A program made the translations under genes and the position numbers. The notes beneath the pieces were generated by a model. That model saw only the letters and a program-made list of their open reading frames with translations, was not told the origin of the DNA and ran no database searches. Shown piece by piece: positions 27,192 to 34,884 of a stretch of DNA of 64,000 nt (its first letter is position 1; every line of letters begins with the position of its first letter). This DNA comes from Hyphococcus sp. (GTDB lineage Bacteria > Pseudomonadota > Alphaproteobacteria > Caulobacterales > Parvularculaceae). The stretch is taken from contig JANQJK010000006.1 in the NCBI GenBank assembly GCA_028281665.1, positions 110,228 through 174,227 of the forward strand. Direction: 5' to 3'.

Positions 27192-27797
27192 TCAGGAGTC
27201 GTACGAGTCAATATTGATATCGATCTTGACATCGTGAGCGCCGCCAAGGCTTAGCCCTGAGTCGCCGCCAAACGCCGTGACGATGCCCGGCGCGGCGATC
27301 GTGGAACAGCCGTCATCGCTCGCCCGGCAGATTTCAAAGACGAACCGGTAAGTGTCGTCGGCGTTTTTCTCCTTGATAATGGCGATCTGATACCCGCCGG
27401 ACTGTCCCGACGGCATGTCGAGGATTGTCGGTTCGGATCGATTAAGCGGAATGCGCGTTTTCGCGCGATAAAAGGCCCGGTCCTGCTGGCCCGGATTTTC
27501 CTCAAGATCGACGCGAATTTCGAAACTCTGCATCGCCGGGTCGTCGCCGGCGGCGGCGTACATGGTGGCCGGCACGCTGACGGCGGCGCCGAGCGCCACA
27601 TAGGCTATTTTGCTGATCCAGGACATTTTCTTCTCCTTTGCCGGCGCCGCGGACTTCGCCGCGGCCGCCTTTACGTAACGGCCTACATATTCCCGCAGGA
27701 CCTCACTCGCGGTCCGGCCTTCGGACCGCGATGCGGTGGACAACGCCTCTTTTTCCTCCGGCGAGACCCTGATTTCGATTTTTTCGGTTTTTTTCAC
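27192..27797 (-). CDS. ribbon-helix-helix / transmembrane / extracytoplasmic domain protein
   Basis: A 201-residue protein with an unusual layout. Residues 1-45 (EKIEIRVSPEEKEAL...GRTASEVLREYVGRYV) fit a CopG/MobC-like ribbon-helix-helix DNA-binding domain. Residues 46-57 are a Lys/Ala linker, about 59-80 a membrane helix (ISKIAYVALGAAVSVPATMYAA), and 85-201 an outer domain of unknown type with a Cys pair (CRASDDGC). GTG 27797 has GAGGGA upstream and is chosen over the longer frame. A second in-frame ATG at 27626 is preceded by AAAGGAG with ideal spacing and would make a 144-residue secreted or anchored protein alone. The outer function is not recognised. Confidence 0.7.
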   Translation of the reverse strand: MKKTEKIEIRVSPEEKEALSTASRSEGRTASEVLREYVGRYVKAAAAKSAAPAKEKKMSWISKIAYVALGAAVSVPATMYAAAGDDPAMQSFEIRVDLEENPGQQDRAFYRAKTRIPLNRSEPTILDMPSGQSGGYQIAIIKEKNADDTYRFVFEICRASDDGCSTIAAPGIVTAFGGDSGLSLGGAHDVKIDINIDSYDS

Positions 27798-27872
27798 GAC
27801 CGCATTCCCTCTGTGCGACGCCCGCAGCACGGGGCAGATTTAGGCCGATCCTTACACAGGATTCACGAGAAA

Positions 27873-27907
27873 TCGCGTCATGACGCCTGCATTTTCGCGT
27901 CATGGCG
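27873..27907. promoter_or_regulatory. paired palindromic operator-like sites
   Basis: TCGCGTCATGACG (27873-27885) and TCGCGTCATGGCG (27895-27907) are 12 of 13 identical and start 22 bp apart, two helical turns. CGTCATGACG in the first is a perfect palindrome. They lie 76 bp upstream of the ribbon-helix-helix protein GTG and 136 bp upstream of the divergent small gene. Ribbon-helix-helix regulators often bind such tandem short palindromes, so autoregulation is a reasonable inference. Confidence 0.5.
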
Positions 27908-28042
27908 GGGCGACGCAGCGTATGAATTGCCGTCCGTCAGCCGTCGCGCCGGCCGGTGGACCGAAATTTGCTGTTTCTGGTGGGGCGCATCAGCGCCGGT
28001 GTTAGAATTTGAGACAACGATCTGGGAAAAGGAACGACCATC

Positions 28043-28264
28043 ATGAGTGACGCCAAGCCGTCGGACAGCCAGACGCGCCTCCTCTTGGCGCAATTCCTGT
28101 TCGCCAACAATGTGGATATCGAAACGCTTTACAGCGCCCTCGGGTCCGATCTGTCGAATGCAGACCCGGAAGCGGTCTCCCATATGGCCGGGATAATCGA
28201 TGGCGTCGCGCTCGCGACCGCGAAAATCCGGGCCCACGGGCTGGACGACTGGACAAAGAATTAA
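28043..28264 (+). CDS. small conserved-looking hypothetical protein
   Basis: A 73-residue protein with a good AAGGAA ribosome site seven bases before its ATG. The sequence is mostly helical (TRLLLAQFLFANNVDIETLYSALGSDLS... GIIDGVALATAKIRAHGLDDW), without signal peptide or membrane segment. I do not recognise a family. It is divergent from the ribbon-helix-helix/transmembrane gene and 40 bp upstream of a terminator-like hairpin. The antisense frame in the same place lacks a ribosome site and is considered a shadow. Confidence 0.6.
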   Translation: MSDAKPSDSQTRLLLAQFLFANNVDIETLYSALGSDLSNADPEAVSHMAGIIDGVALATAKIRAHGLDDWTKN

Positions 28265-28304
28265 GGAACGCCATCAAGGCCCGCTGAGGCCTTGGTTTAC
28301 GGCG

Positions 28305-28353
28305 GCGAACCGGCGGCGTATGGGGGCTCCTCGCCGGCCGGTTCGCTTTTTTT
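28305..28353 (+). terminator. terminator-like hairpin with T7 tract
   Basis: The stem GCGAACCGGC (28305-28314) pairs perfectly with GCCGGTTCGC (28337-28346), extended by GGCG/CGCC with a one-base bulge, and is followed at once by seven T (28347-28353). It would end the transcript of the 73-residue gene. The ATG of the next gene begins at 28354, directly after the last T. Confidence 0.85.
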
Positions 28354-28569
28354 ATGCGCAAACGCTCCGTCACCTTGAAAGGTCACCGCACCAGCATTGC
28401 CCTGGAGGCGGAATTCTGGGCGGCGCTCGACGACTTTTCCGAGACTGACGGACGCAGCCTCGCAAGCCTGATCGACCGCGTTGATCGCGACCGGCTGAAA
28501 CAGAACCCGCCGCCGGGGCTTGCCTCGGCGCTGCGGGTTTATGTTTTACGGCGGGTCACGCGCGATTAG
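28354..28569 (+). CDS. ribbon-helix-helix domain protein (RHH_4 type)
   Basis: A 71-residue protein. RSVTLKGHRTSIALEAEFWAALDDFSETDGRSLASLIDRVD... SALRVYVLRRV closely follows the RHH_4 (PF13467-like) pattern common in alphaproteobacteria, proposed to bind DNA. The ATG is where the family normally starts, but it directly follows the T tract of a strong terminator-like stem, leaving no room for a ribosome site. It must be read as a leaderless or attenuated message, or from an unrecognised start. A REP-like repeat follows it. Confidence 0.8.
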   Translation: MRKRSVTLKGHRTSIALEAEFWAALDDFSETDGRSLASLIDRVDRDRLKQNPPPGLASALRVYVLRRVTRD

Positions 28570-28600
28570 CACGCCATAGTCTTTGCGCACATTTCTATCA

Positions 28601-28672
28601 CCGCTCATCCCCGCGAAGGCGGGGATCCATAACAGCCGTCGAATGGATTCCCGCTTCCGCGGGAATGAGCGG
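28601..28672. repeat. REP-like inverted repeat pair
   Basis: Two 29-base arms (28601-28629 and 28644-28672) are inverted copies, matching at about 25 of 29 bases, with 14 bases between. Each has a hairpin core (CCCCGC-GAAG-GCGGGG; CCCGC-TTC-CGCGGG). They belong to the same family as 14721-14787. The element lies between the RHH_4 gene and the 3' end of the glnE-like gene. Confidence 0.8.
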
Positions 28673-28724
28673 GGTTTGGATTCAAATCTTGCGCATCAGG
28701 CGCAAACTGACATGAAGCACCGCG

Positions 28725-28749
28725 CGCCGGCTTCCGCCGGAATGAGCGG
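28725..28749. repeat. single partial REP-like arm
   Basis: CGCCGGCTTCCGCCGGAATG followed by AGCGG repeats the second arm of the 28601-28672 element. It lies six bases before the stop end of the glnE-like gene and may act in its 3' end processing or termination. Confidence 0.65.
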
Positions 28750-28754
28750 AATTT

Positions 28755-31568
28755 CTAACCCGCCTGTTGCGTGACGACGCTGAGCGACGGCCGCCCAAGC
28801 ACGAGTTGCGCATAAAACCGCGAGACGTCGTCGGCGTAGCCGCGCATGATCGGGCGCACCTGCTCGAACTTGTCGACGCCCGCCGCGCGCGCAATCAACT
28901 TGCCGAAACGCGGGCGGATCGGCGTCGCCACCGGATCGGTCCACTGGGCGAGCGTGCGAACCGTCTGCATCCGCGTCCAGAATGCGCGGGCAGATTTCAG
29001 CGCCTGCGCCGTATCTTCGGGAATAAGGTCGGCGCGGGCCATGGCGTCAATCGCTTCGTAAACATTCTCGCTCTGAACCGCGGGATGAGCGGAGGCGTGG
29101 CGATAGACCAGCGTGCTGACAACGAGTTCAACATCGACGCGGCCGCCTTCGAGGCGATCGATATCCCAATCGGAGGTCGCGCGCTCACGACGCATTTTCT
29201 GGGCCCGCGCGCGATCGAGATCGCGGAACAGAATGTCGGCGCGACGCCCGCCGGAAACGGCGCCGCGAAGCGCCTCGCGCGCATTCTCGGCAATGCTCTC
29301 GGCGCCGGCGACAACGCGGGCGCGCCCGAGCATGATCTGGTCATAGGCAACCGCTTCGGACTGCACATAGGATTTAAAGGCCTTCAGCGTCGGCGCAATC
29401 GGCCCGCTCACGCCGGAAGGACGATGAGAGACATCAGGCGTAATCGCGAAAACGCCGCTGCCGAAGTCGCCAAGCAGCCCCATATAGCGTTGCGCAAAGG
29501 CCTCTCCTGCTTCTCCGAGATCGTCTTCCGCAATGAACCCCATGCAGGTTGCATTGCCCGGCAAATGGGCGCCGGCGCCATTAAAGACATGGAGCGCAAT
29601 CCTGTCGGCCGCGCCGCCTTCGTCAGCGGGCGCGGTTGCGCGCGCAAAGTCAAACACATCGGAAAGCGTGCGAATATGAACCGCCTCCAGCGCCTCCGCC
29701 GCGGCGTCGAAAGACGTCGCACCGCCGGAGGCGCACAAGGCGACCCGCGCAATAACATCGCGCCGCCACGCGACATAATCATCAAGCGACTTTTCGCCTT
29801 CGATCTTGGGCGGCGTGTATCGCGTCAGCCACTCGGCGCCCGACTGCGGTGTTTCCGCGCCGGGTCGCTCGAAGAACGCGGCGACGCCGGCGCGCGTCTG
29901 CGTCAGCGGTTCGATGGCGCCGGAAAAACAGCCCAGCGCGTCAATAAGCGGTTCGCGCTGCGGCGCCGTCTCGGACACCATTGCGAAAAGATCCGCCTTG
30001 TTTTCAGCCAGGCAAACCAGCTTGTCGAACAGGCGCACGGCGCGATTTGGCCGTTGCGTTTCGCCGAACCCCGTCAGGAGGCCGGGCGCCAGGGCCGAAA
30101 AGCGCTTGTCGCCGCCATCTTCCGCGGCGCGGCGCGCCCAGCCGTCAACGGCCACCGAGAGGCTCTCGCCATTGGCGAAGCCGAGATCTTCCAGCTTGTC
30201 AGCATCCTGAGCGTCTTCATTGTCCGAGCGGTAGCGTTCAATCTCAACCTGCGGGCCGCGGATCATGCGCGCAAGCGTATTGCGCGCGTCAATGCGCGCG
30301 CCGTCGAGCGCCGCCGCGATCGATTCATAGTCGGCGTAACCGCACAGCCACGCCAGACCTTCCTGTTCGTCGTCGCGAACGACGTCCATCGCCGCCCCGC
30401 CCTTCATCATCTGGGCGCGTGAAACGACAAGGTGGGCCAGCTCCTCGCCGGCAACCAGACGACGCGCAGCGTCCGCGCTGATGGCTTTGGATGCAGCCGC
30501 CGTTTCAAACACCTCACGGGCGGAGGCCGTGCGAAACACCGGGCGCGCGCCGCCAATGGCGATACGGCAAAGCTCTGCGACACGGCGAAACGCCGCACGC
30601 GGATCATCGCTTTCCTTTTCAAGAGCCGCGCGCAATTCATCGTTCAGGATCGGCGCGCCGCCCCAGACCTTGTCCTCGATCTCCTCAAGGAAGGCGCCGC
30701 CTGCCGAACGGTCGCCGGCGACAATGCGCGCCGTTGCAAGCCAGCTTCGGAACGCATGGCTTTGCGGCCCTTCGGCGTTTTTGCGGGCGCGGGCCACGCT
30801 GTCTGCGAACCCAGCGCCGCCAACGCCGGAACCAAGCGGCGTTTTCAACGCAAAGAGCGCATAGTCGCCGGGTTTGCCTTCAAAGGCTTCGCGCAGCTCT
30901 GCGCCCACGCGAACGAACACCCGGTCGGCGCCGCGGGCCGCCGGCCCCGGGAAAGCCGCTTCGTCATAGAGAAAGAAGAGTTCCAGCGGGCCGTAAGGAG
31001 CGAGGTCTTCATGGGCGAAATCCCCGCCGGCAACGGCGCAGACGCCGGCCATCATGTTCTTTTCGTCGGCAACCGTCAGCTCGCCCCGTTTGACCGCCGC
31101 GCGCACCAGCCATCGGAGCGCCGTTTCCACAAGGCGCTCGGCGAAGTCGACCCGCGCCGCCGTCGCCTCGGCGACGCTCCAGCGCCCGCCAAGCTCGGCG
31201 ATTGCAAGGGCGATATCCGCGCGGTTCTTCAACGGCGCGAGCGCCGCATAAAGAACGTCGGGACCGCCGACGCCGCCGTCCAGCGCAGCGAGATCGCGCG
31301 CCGCCTCTGCGATGACCGCAGACGGCCCTTCCGTCAACGCTGCCGCTGCCGCAGCGGGATGAGACATGCACAGCTCGGCAAGACGCCGGGTCGAACCGAA
31401 AATGCGCAGCATCAGCAGGCGCCGATCCGGTTGATCCAGCGGCGCGCCGGGATCCTGCCCCAGCGCCTCGGCGACGGCGCGCCGCCACCGGCTGAGCGCC
31501 GCCTGCGCGCGCTTCGGATCGATCTTGTCGCCCTGATTGCGGGTCGCCGCCGACGTTGATGCCGCCAT
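28755..31568 (-). CDS. GlnE (glutamine synthetase adenylyltransferase) homologue with degenerate catalytic motifs
   Basis: A 937-residue protein aligned by eye to GlnE over its length. The N-terminal helices match (RRLLMLRIFGSTRRLAEL, LKNRADIALAIAELGGRWSVAEATA), and the C-terminal half retains HRPSGVSGPIAPTLKAFKSYV, LGRARVVAG and WDIDRLEGGRVDVELVVSTL (from about residue 801). GlnE normally has two nucleotidyltransferase domains, each with a GG-x-E...S-D-x-D metal site. In the first the position reads YGPLELFFLYD and in the second ATCMGFIAEDD, so the Asp pair is missing in both. RLRPDP and GGIREIEF of the first half are also absent. Activity is probably lost. ATG 31568 is chosen; a frame to 31643 is possible. 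Confidence 0.75.
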   Translation of the reverse strand: MAASTSAATRNQGDKIDPKRAQAALSRWRRAVAEALGQDPGAPLDQPDRRLLMLRIFGSTRRLAELCMSHPAAAAAALTEGPSAVIAEAARDLAALDGGVGGPDVLYAALAPLKNRADIALAIAELGGRWSVAEATAARVDFAERLVETALRWLVRAAVKRGELTVADEKNMMAGVCAVAGGDFAHEDLAPYGPLELFFLYDEAAFPGPAARGADRVFVRVGAELREAFEGKPGDYALFALKTPLGSGVGGAGFADSVARARKNAEGPQSHAFRSWLATARIVAGDRSAGGAFLEEIEDKVWGGAPILNDELRAALEKESDDPRAAFRRVAELCRIAIGGARPVFRTASAREVFETAAASKAISADAARRLVAGEELAHLVVSRAQMMKGGAAMDVVRDDEQEGLAWLCGYADYESIAAALDGARIDARNTLARMIRGPQVEIERYRSDNEDAQDADKLEDLGFANGESLSVAVDGWARRAAEDGGDKRFSALAPGLLTGFGETQRPNRAVRLFDKLVCLAENKADLFAMVSETAPQREPLIDALGCFSGAIEPLTQTRAGVAAFFERPGAETPQSGAEWLTRYTPPKIEGEKSLDDYVAWRRDVIARVALCASGGATSFDAAAEALEAVHIRTLSDVFDFARATAPADEGGAADRIALHVFNGAGAHLPGNATCMGFIAEDDLGEAGEAFAQRYMGLLGDFGSGVFAITPDVSHRPSGVSGPIAPTLKAFKSYVQSEAVAYDQIMLGRARVVAGAESIAENAREALRGAVSGGRRADILFRDLDRARAQKMRRERATSDWDIDRLEGGRVDVELVVSTLVYRHASAHPAVQSENVYEAIDAMARADLIPEDTAQALKSARAFWTRMQTVRTLAQWTDPVATPIRPRFGKLIARAAGVDKFEQVRPIMRGYADDVSRFYAQLVLGRPSLSVVTQQAG

Positions 31569-31713
31569 GATATTGCCTGCTCTGGTTTTCGAAAAACTCT
31601 CCGTTAGAGTCTGCCAAAGCAGGATGAATGCTGCGTTAATCATATCGTGACATTTAGACTGCGCGGCGAATGCTGATATGAAGGATTTCCCTTAAACGGC
31701 AAGGCGAAACGTC

Positions 31714-33348
31714 ATGACCCGGAAGGTTGCGCGCCTTCTCGTTTATCTGCGAAGAGTGCGGCGGCGCGCGGCAAGATTTGACGTGTGGCGGGTCTGGCTG
31801 TTCGCCATATTGATCGGCATCGCCGTTGCGTATGCGGTCATCCTCTTCCGATGGGTCATCGATATCGTTTCGACGCTGGCGTTCGGCGCCGACGAGGCGG
31901 GCGTCGTCAGCGGCGCGGAACGTCTCAATTTTTTCCGCGCCTGGGCGGCGCCGATCATCGGCGGCGTCGCGGTCAGCGCCATGCTGTTTTTCGCGGACCG
32001 GTTTAAATGGCTCAAAAAAGGCCGCGCGCACGGGATTTCCGATGTGATCGAGGCCCGCGCCGTCGGCGGCGGACGCGTCTCGCTGCGGGCGGGCCTCGCA
32101 GCGGCGGCGGTTTCCGCGGCATCCCTCGGCTCCGGCGCCAGCGCCGGGCGCGAAGGCCCCGCCGTCCATCTCGGCGCAACCATCGCGTCCTTTCTCGACC
32201 GCCATATGGGCTTCACCGCCAAGCAGCGCCGCGCGCTTCTCGGCTGCGGCGCGGCCGCGGCCGTGTCGGCGAGCTTCAACGCGCCCATCGCCGGCGTCCT
32301 CTTCGCCCTTGAAGTGATCATGGGCAACTATGCATTGTCCGTATTCGGACCAATCGCAGCGGCGAGCGTTGCGTCGGCGATCGTAACCCGCATTCATCTC
32401 GGCGACTTTCCCGCCTTCGCGCCGCCGGCCTATGGCGCGGTTCACACCATTGATGTGCCGCTGGCCGCCCTGCTCGGCGTCTTATGCGGGTTGATCGCCT
32501 CGGCGTTCCTGCTCGCAACGGAAAACCTCACGGAAAAAGTGCGCGAACGGGCCGACCGGATCGGCCTTTCCTATCTGTTTTTGCCGCCCCTTGGCGGCCT
32601 GATCGTGGGGTTGATCGGCGCCTTCTATCCGGAAGTTTTCGGCGTCGGGTATGAAGCGGTTACCAACGCGCTCGCCGGCGAATATACGATCCTTGCATTG
32701 ATCATGCTGGTTGTCATGAAAGCGGCGGCCACGGCCGTTACGCTGTCGTGCCGATTTGGCGGCGGCGTATTCTCGCCCGGCATTGTCATCGGCGCGTTTG
32801 CCGGCGCCGCTTACGGCGCAGCGCTCGGCCAGTTCTTTCCCGAAGCGACGGCGAGCCCGGTTTACTACGCCATGATCGGCATGGGGGCGGCGGCCGGCGC
32901 CATTCTCGGCGCGCCAATATCGACGACCCTGATCGTGTTCGAACTGACCGGCGAATATGGCATCACGATCTCACTCATGGTGGCGGTCGCCATTGCGACG
33001 CTGATCACCCAATGGCTTTGCGGAAAGTCGTTCTTCCACTGGCAGCTGGGCCGGCGCGGCTATGATTTGTCGGAGGGCCCGCACGGCGTCCTGTTGCAAA
33101 CGATCCGCGTGCGCGACGTCATGGAAAAAATGCCGCCGGGGGCGCCATTATCAAAAGACGCGCCGCGCCTCGTCGACAGGAACTCCCTCGGCGAAGCCCT
33201 GGCGCGGCTGACCGATTCTCAGGAGTATGGTTTGCCCGTTGTCGACGCCGATGAGCCGGACAATGTGATCGGCTATCTGTCTCGCGTCAAAGCGCTTCAG
33301 GCCTACAACACAGCGCTCGTCGACCAGCATATCGAGCACCACACCTGA
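31714..33348 (+). CDS. CLC-family chloride channel/antiporter with C-terminal CBS region
   Basis: A 544-residue membrane protein. The gating glutamate motif is GREGP (Glu147), preceded by SLGSGASA. The helix-H motif SFNAPIAGVLFALEVIMG has Glu200, but the next residue, where EcClC has the proton-pathway Glu203, is Val201. The usual GSGIP motif reads AHGIS. The C-terminus (RVRDVMEKM... PVVDADEPDNVIGYLSR) is a CBS pair, likely nucleotide-sensing. Anion transport is established for the family; proton coupling is doubtful here. The gene is divergent from the glnE-like gene. Confidence 0.9.
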   Translation: MTRKVARLLVYLRRVRRRAARFDVWRVWLFAILIGIAVAYAVILFRWVIDIVSTLAFGADEAGVVSGAERLNFFRAWAAPIIGGVAVSAMLFFADRFKWLKKGRAHGISDVIEARAVGGGRVSLRAGLAAAAVSAASLGSGASAGREGPAVHLGATIASFLDRHMGFTAKQRRALLGCGAAAAVSASFNAPIAGVLFALEVIMGNYALSVFGPIAAASVASAIVTRIHLGDFPAFAPPAYGAVHTIDVPLAALLGVLCGLIASAFLLATENLTEKVRERADRIGLSYLFLPPLGGLIVGLIGAFYPEVFGVGYEAVTNALAGEYTILALIMLVVMKAAATAVTLSCRFGGGVFSPGIVIGAFAGAAYGAALGQFFPEATASPVYYAMIGMGAAAGAILGAPISTTLIVFELTGEYGITISLMVAVAIATLITQWLCGKSFFHWQLGRRGYDLSEGPHGVLLQTIRVRDVMEKMPPGAPLSKDAPRLVDRNSLGEALARLTDSQEYGLPVVDADEPDNVIGYLSRVKALQAYNTALVDQHIEHHT

Positions 33349-33355
33349 CCGGCCG

Positions 33356-34051
33356 CTAACGCGCAAACGCAACCGCGCTGAAGATGCGCAGGCGTTTGAC
33401 GAGCGGGAAAATACCTGCGCCGCGTTTTAGATAAGCGGGCGTCAGGAACAGGTGTGCGAGCGCCGGCGCGCATGGGTCCGGCGCAACGCGCAAGACCGGT
33501 TTTGCCTTTCGCCACAGCGCGTCCGCCCGCTCTTTCCAGTCAATGTCCGGCGCAATCACGCGGCCTTCCCGCGCGGCGGCAAACGCCGCGCCCGTCTCCT
33601 GGGCGACAATACAGAGCGTTTCGTCGCCGCCGCTTATCGCGACGGCGGCGGCGTCAACCGCCCCCTCCGCCGCGCGCAACCAGGCGAAGAGATCGTCCGC
33701 ACCCGCATAACCTTCGCCATAGAGAGGCCGCGCCGACGCGTCGACCGCCGCATCGACCCATGGGGCAAGCGCTTCCGCGGCGATATCGGCCGCCGCCGCC
33801 TCTTCGATAATCGGGTGCGCCCGCGGCTGTTTTCCGGCGCGGATTTCCGTCAGTGCGTCCCGATGCCACTGGACGCGGATTTCTCCCAGCGGCGGCTCGC
33901 TGACCCGGCTCGGGATCAGCCGCAACTCGCTGTGAAGGGCGTAAAGGGCCGTCAGCCGGCGACGCAAAGGCGGCGGCGCATAACGCGCCGCCAGCCACCG
34001 GTCTTCGTCGCGCTGACGCAACAGCGCATCGCAATGAGCCGCTGCGTCCAC
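33356..34051 (-). CDS. squalene/phytoene synthase-like protein
   Basis: A 231-residue all-helical protein. RWLAARYAPPPLRRRLTALYALHSELRLIPSRVSEPPLGEIRVQWHRDALTEI is the NDUFAF6/SQS-PSY-type segment, in which the aspartate-rich prenyl-diphosphate motifs are largely lost. The later LKRGAGIFPLVKRL tail also fits. True phytoene or squalene synthases have two DxxxD motifs, so this is probably a non-catalytic or assembly-type relative. It follows the PuuD-like gene by six bases on the same strand; the convergent CLC gene ends eight bases away. Confidence 0.75.
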   Translation of the reverse strand: MDAAAHCDALLRQRDEDRWLAARYAPPPLRRRLTALYALHSELRLIPSRVSEPPLGEIRVQWHRDALTEIRAGKQPRAHPIIEEAAAADIAAEALAPWVDAAVDASARPLYGEGYAGADDLFAWLRAAEGAVDAAAVAISGGDETLCIVAQETGAAFAAAREGRVIAPDIDWKERADALWRKAKPVLRVAPDPCAPALAHLFLTPAYLKRGAGIFPLVKRLRIFSAVAFAR

Positions 34052-34057
34052 CGCCGT

Positions 34058-34684
34058 TTAGGAGATTCGGAACAGCCCCTGCGCCGACACCATGGCGAAC
34101 AGCATGGGAATGGACAGCACCGTATTGGTCCGTGAAAAGAGCATCGCCGTGCGTCCCGCCTTCGCTTTGTCGTCGGCGGAAAGGTCAGGATACTTGTTGT
34201 CGATGTTCAGCGCTTTCTGCTGGTTCGGCCAGATGATGAACCAGACGTTGAACCACATGATAATACCGAACCACATGCCGATCCCGAGCGCCGTATGCCC
34301 CGGCACGGCGAAGCCGCTTACGGCGCCAAGGGTCAGGACGTTGACAAAGTAATTGTTCAGGTAAGCGAGAATGAGGCCGGTCACGAGGGTCGCCATGGCG
34401 CCCCAGCGGAACCAGAACAGCGCCTTCGGCGCAATGTGTTTTCCGATCGCCGGCTTTTGCTCGTCAGGGATGCTCGGCATCAGCGGGATCTGGACGAAGT
34501 TGAAATACCAGAGCAGGCCGATCCACATGACGCCGGACAGGACGTGCAGCCAGCGGAAGAAGAACTGCCAGAACGCAATGTCGAGCGAGCCGCTCCATGC
34601 CGTCAGGTAGAGGAGAAGCAATACAAGCGACAAAACGGCGCCGGTGGTCACGGCGTTACGCAAATTCGTCAAAAGGGCAGTCAT
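34058..34684 (-). CDS. PuuD-like urate hydroxylase membrane domain protein
   Basis: A 208-residue polytopic protein with six or seven membrane helices. FFFRWLHVLSGVMWIGLLWYFNFVQIPLMPSIPDEQKPAIGKHIAPKALFWFRWGAMATLVTGL and WFNVWFIIWPNQQKAL match the Urate_ox_N (PuuD N-terminal) family. Characterised PuuD also has a C-terminal cytochrome c domain; none is present here. ATG 34684 with GGAG upstream is chosen over the longer frame to 34741. Conserved histidines (WLHV, KHIAPK) may bind heme. Whether it oxidises urate is uncertain. Confidence 0.75.
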   Translation of the reverse strand: MTALLTNLRNAVTTGAVLSLVLLLLYLTAWSGSLDIAFWQFFFRWLHVLSGVMWIGLLWYFNFVQIPLMPSIPDEQKPAIGKHIAPKALFWFRWGAMATLVTGLILAYLNNYFVNVLTLGAVSGFAVPGHTALGIGMWFGIIMWFNVWFIIWPNQQKALNIDNKYPDLSADDKAKAGRTAMLFSRTNTVLSIPMLFAMVSAQGLFRIS

Positions 34685-34830
34685 TCCTTTTTCTCCAATG
34701 GTTGTTTTCTGGGTTTGTTTTCTGGGCCGCCCATACCACAAGTCGGCGCGCCGAACCTATCCCATAAAGCGCAGTATTTAATCGCAAAACGCCCGCGACG
34801 CGCAATAATTGCGCCCACCGCTGCGGCGCA

Positions 34831-34862
34831 CAAAAAACGGCGGGCCAAAGCCCGCCGTTTTC
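34831..34862 (-). terminator. terminator of the large TonB receptor gene
   Basis: Perfect 11-base stem 34835-34845 (AAACGGCGGGC) with 34850-34860, loop CAAA. On the minus strand it is followed by TTTTTTG, so it should end transcription of the receptor gene; the plus strand also has four T and could end transcripts arriving from the other side. Confidence 0.9.
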
Positions 34863-34884
34863 ATTCTTGCTGTCGTCTTGTCGA

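Noticed and set aside
28583..28774. 63-codon open frame after the RHH_4 gene
   Set aside because: Its translation (LIPAKAGIHNSRRMDSRFRGNE type) is the known shadow of palindromic repeats, not a protein.
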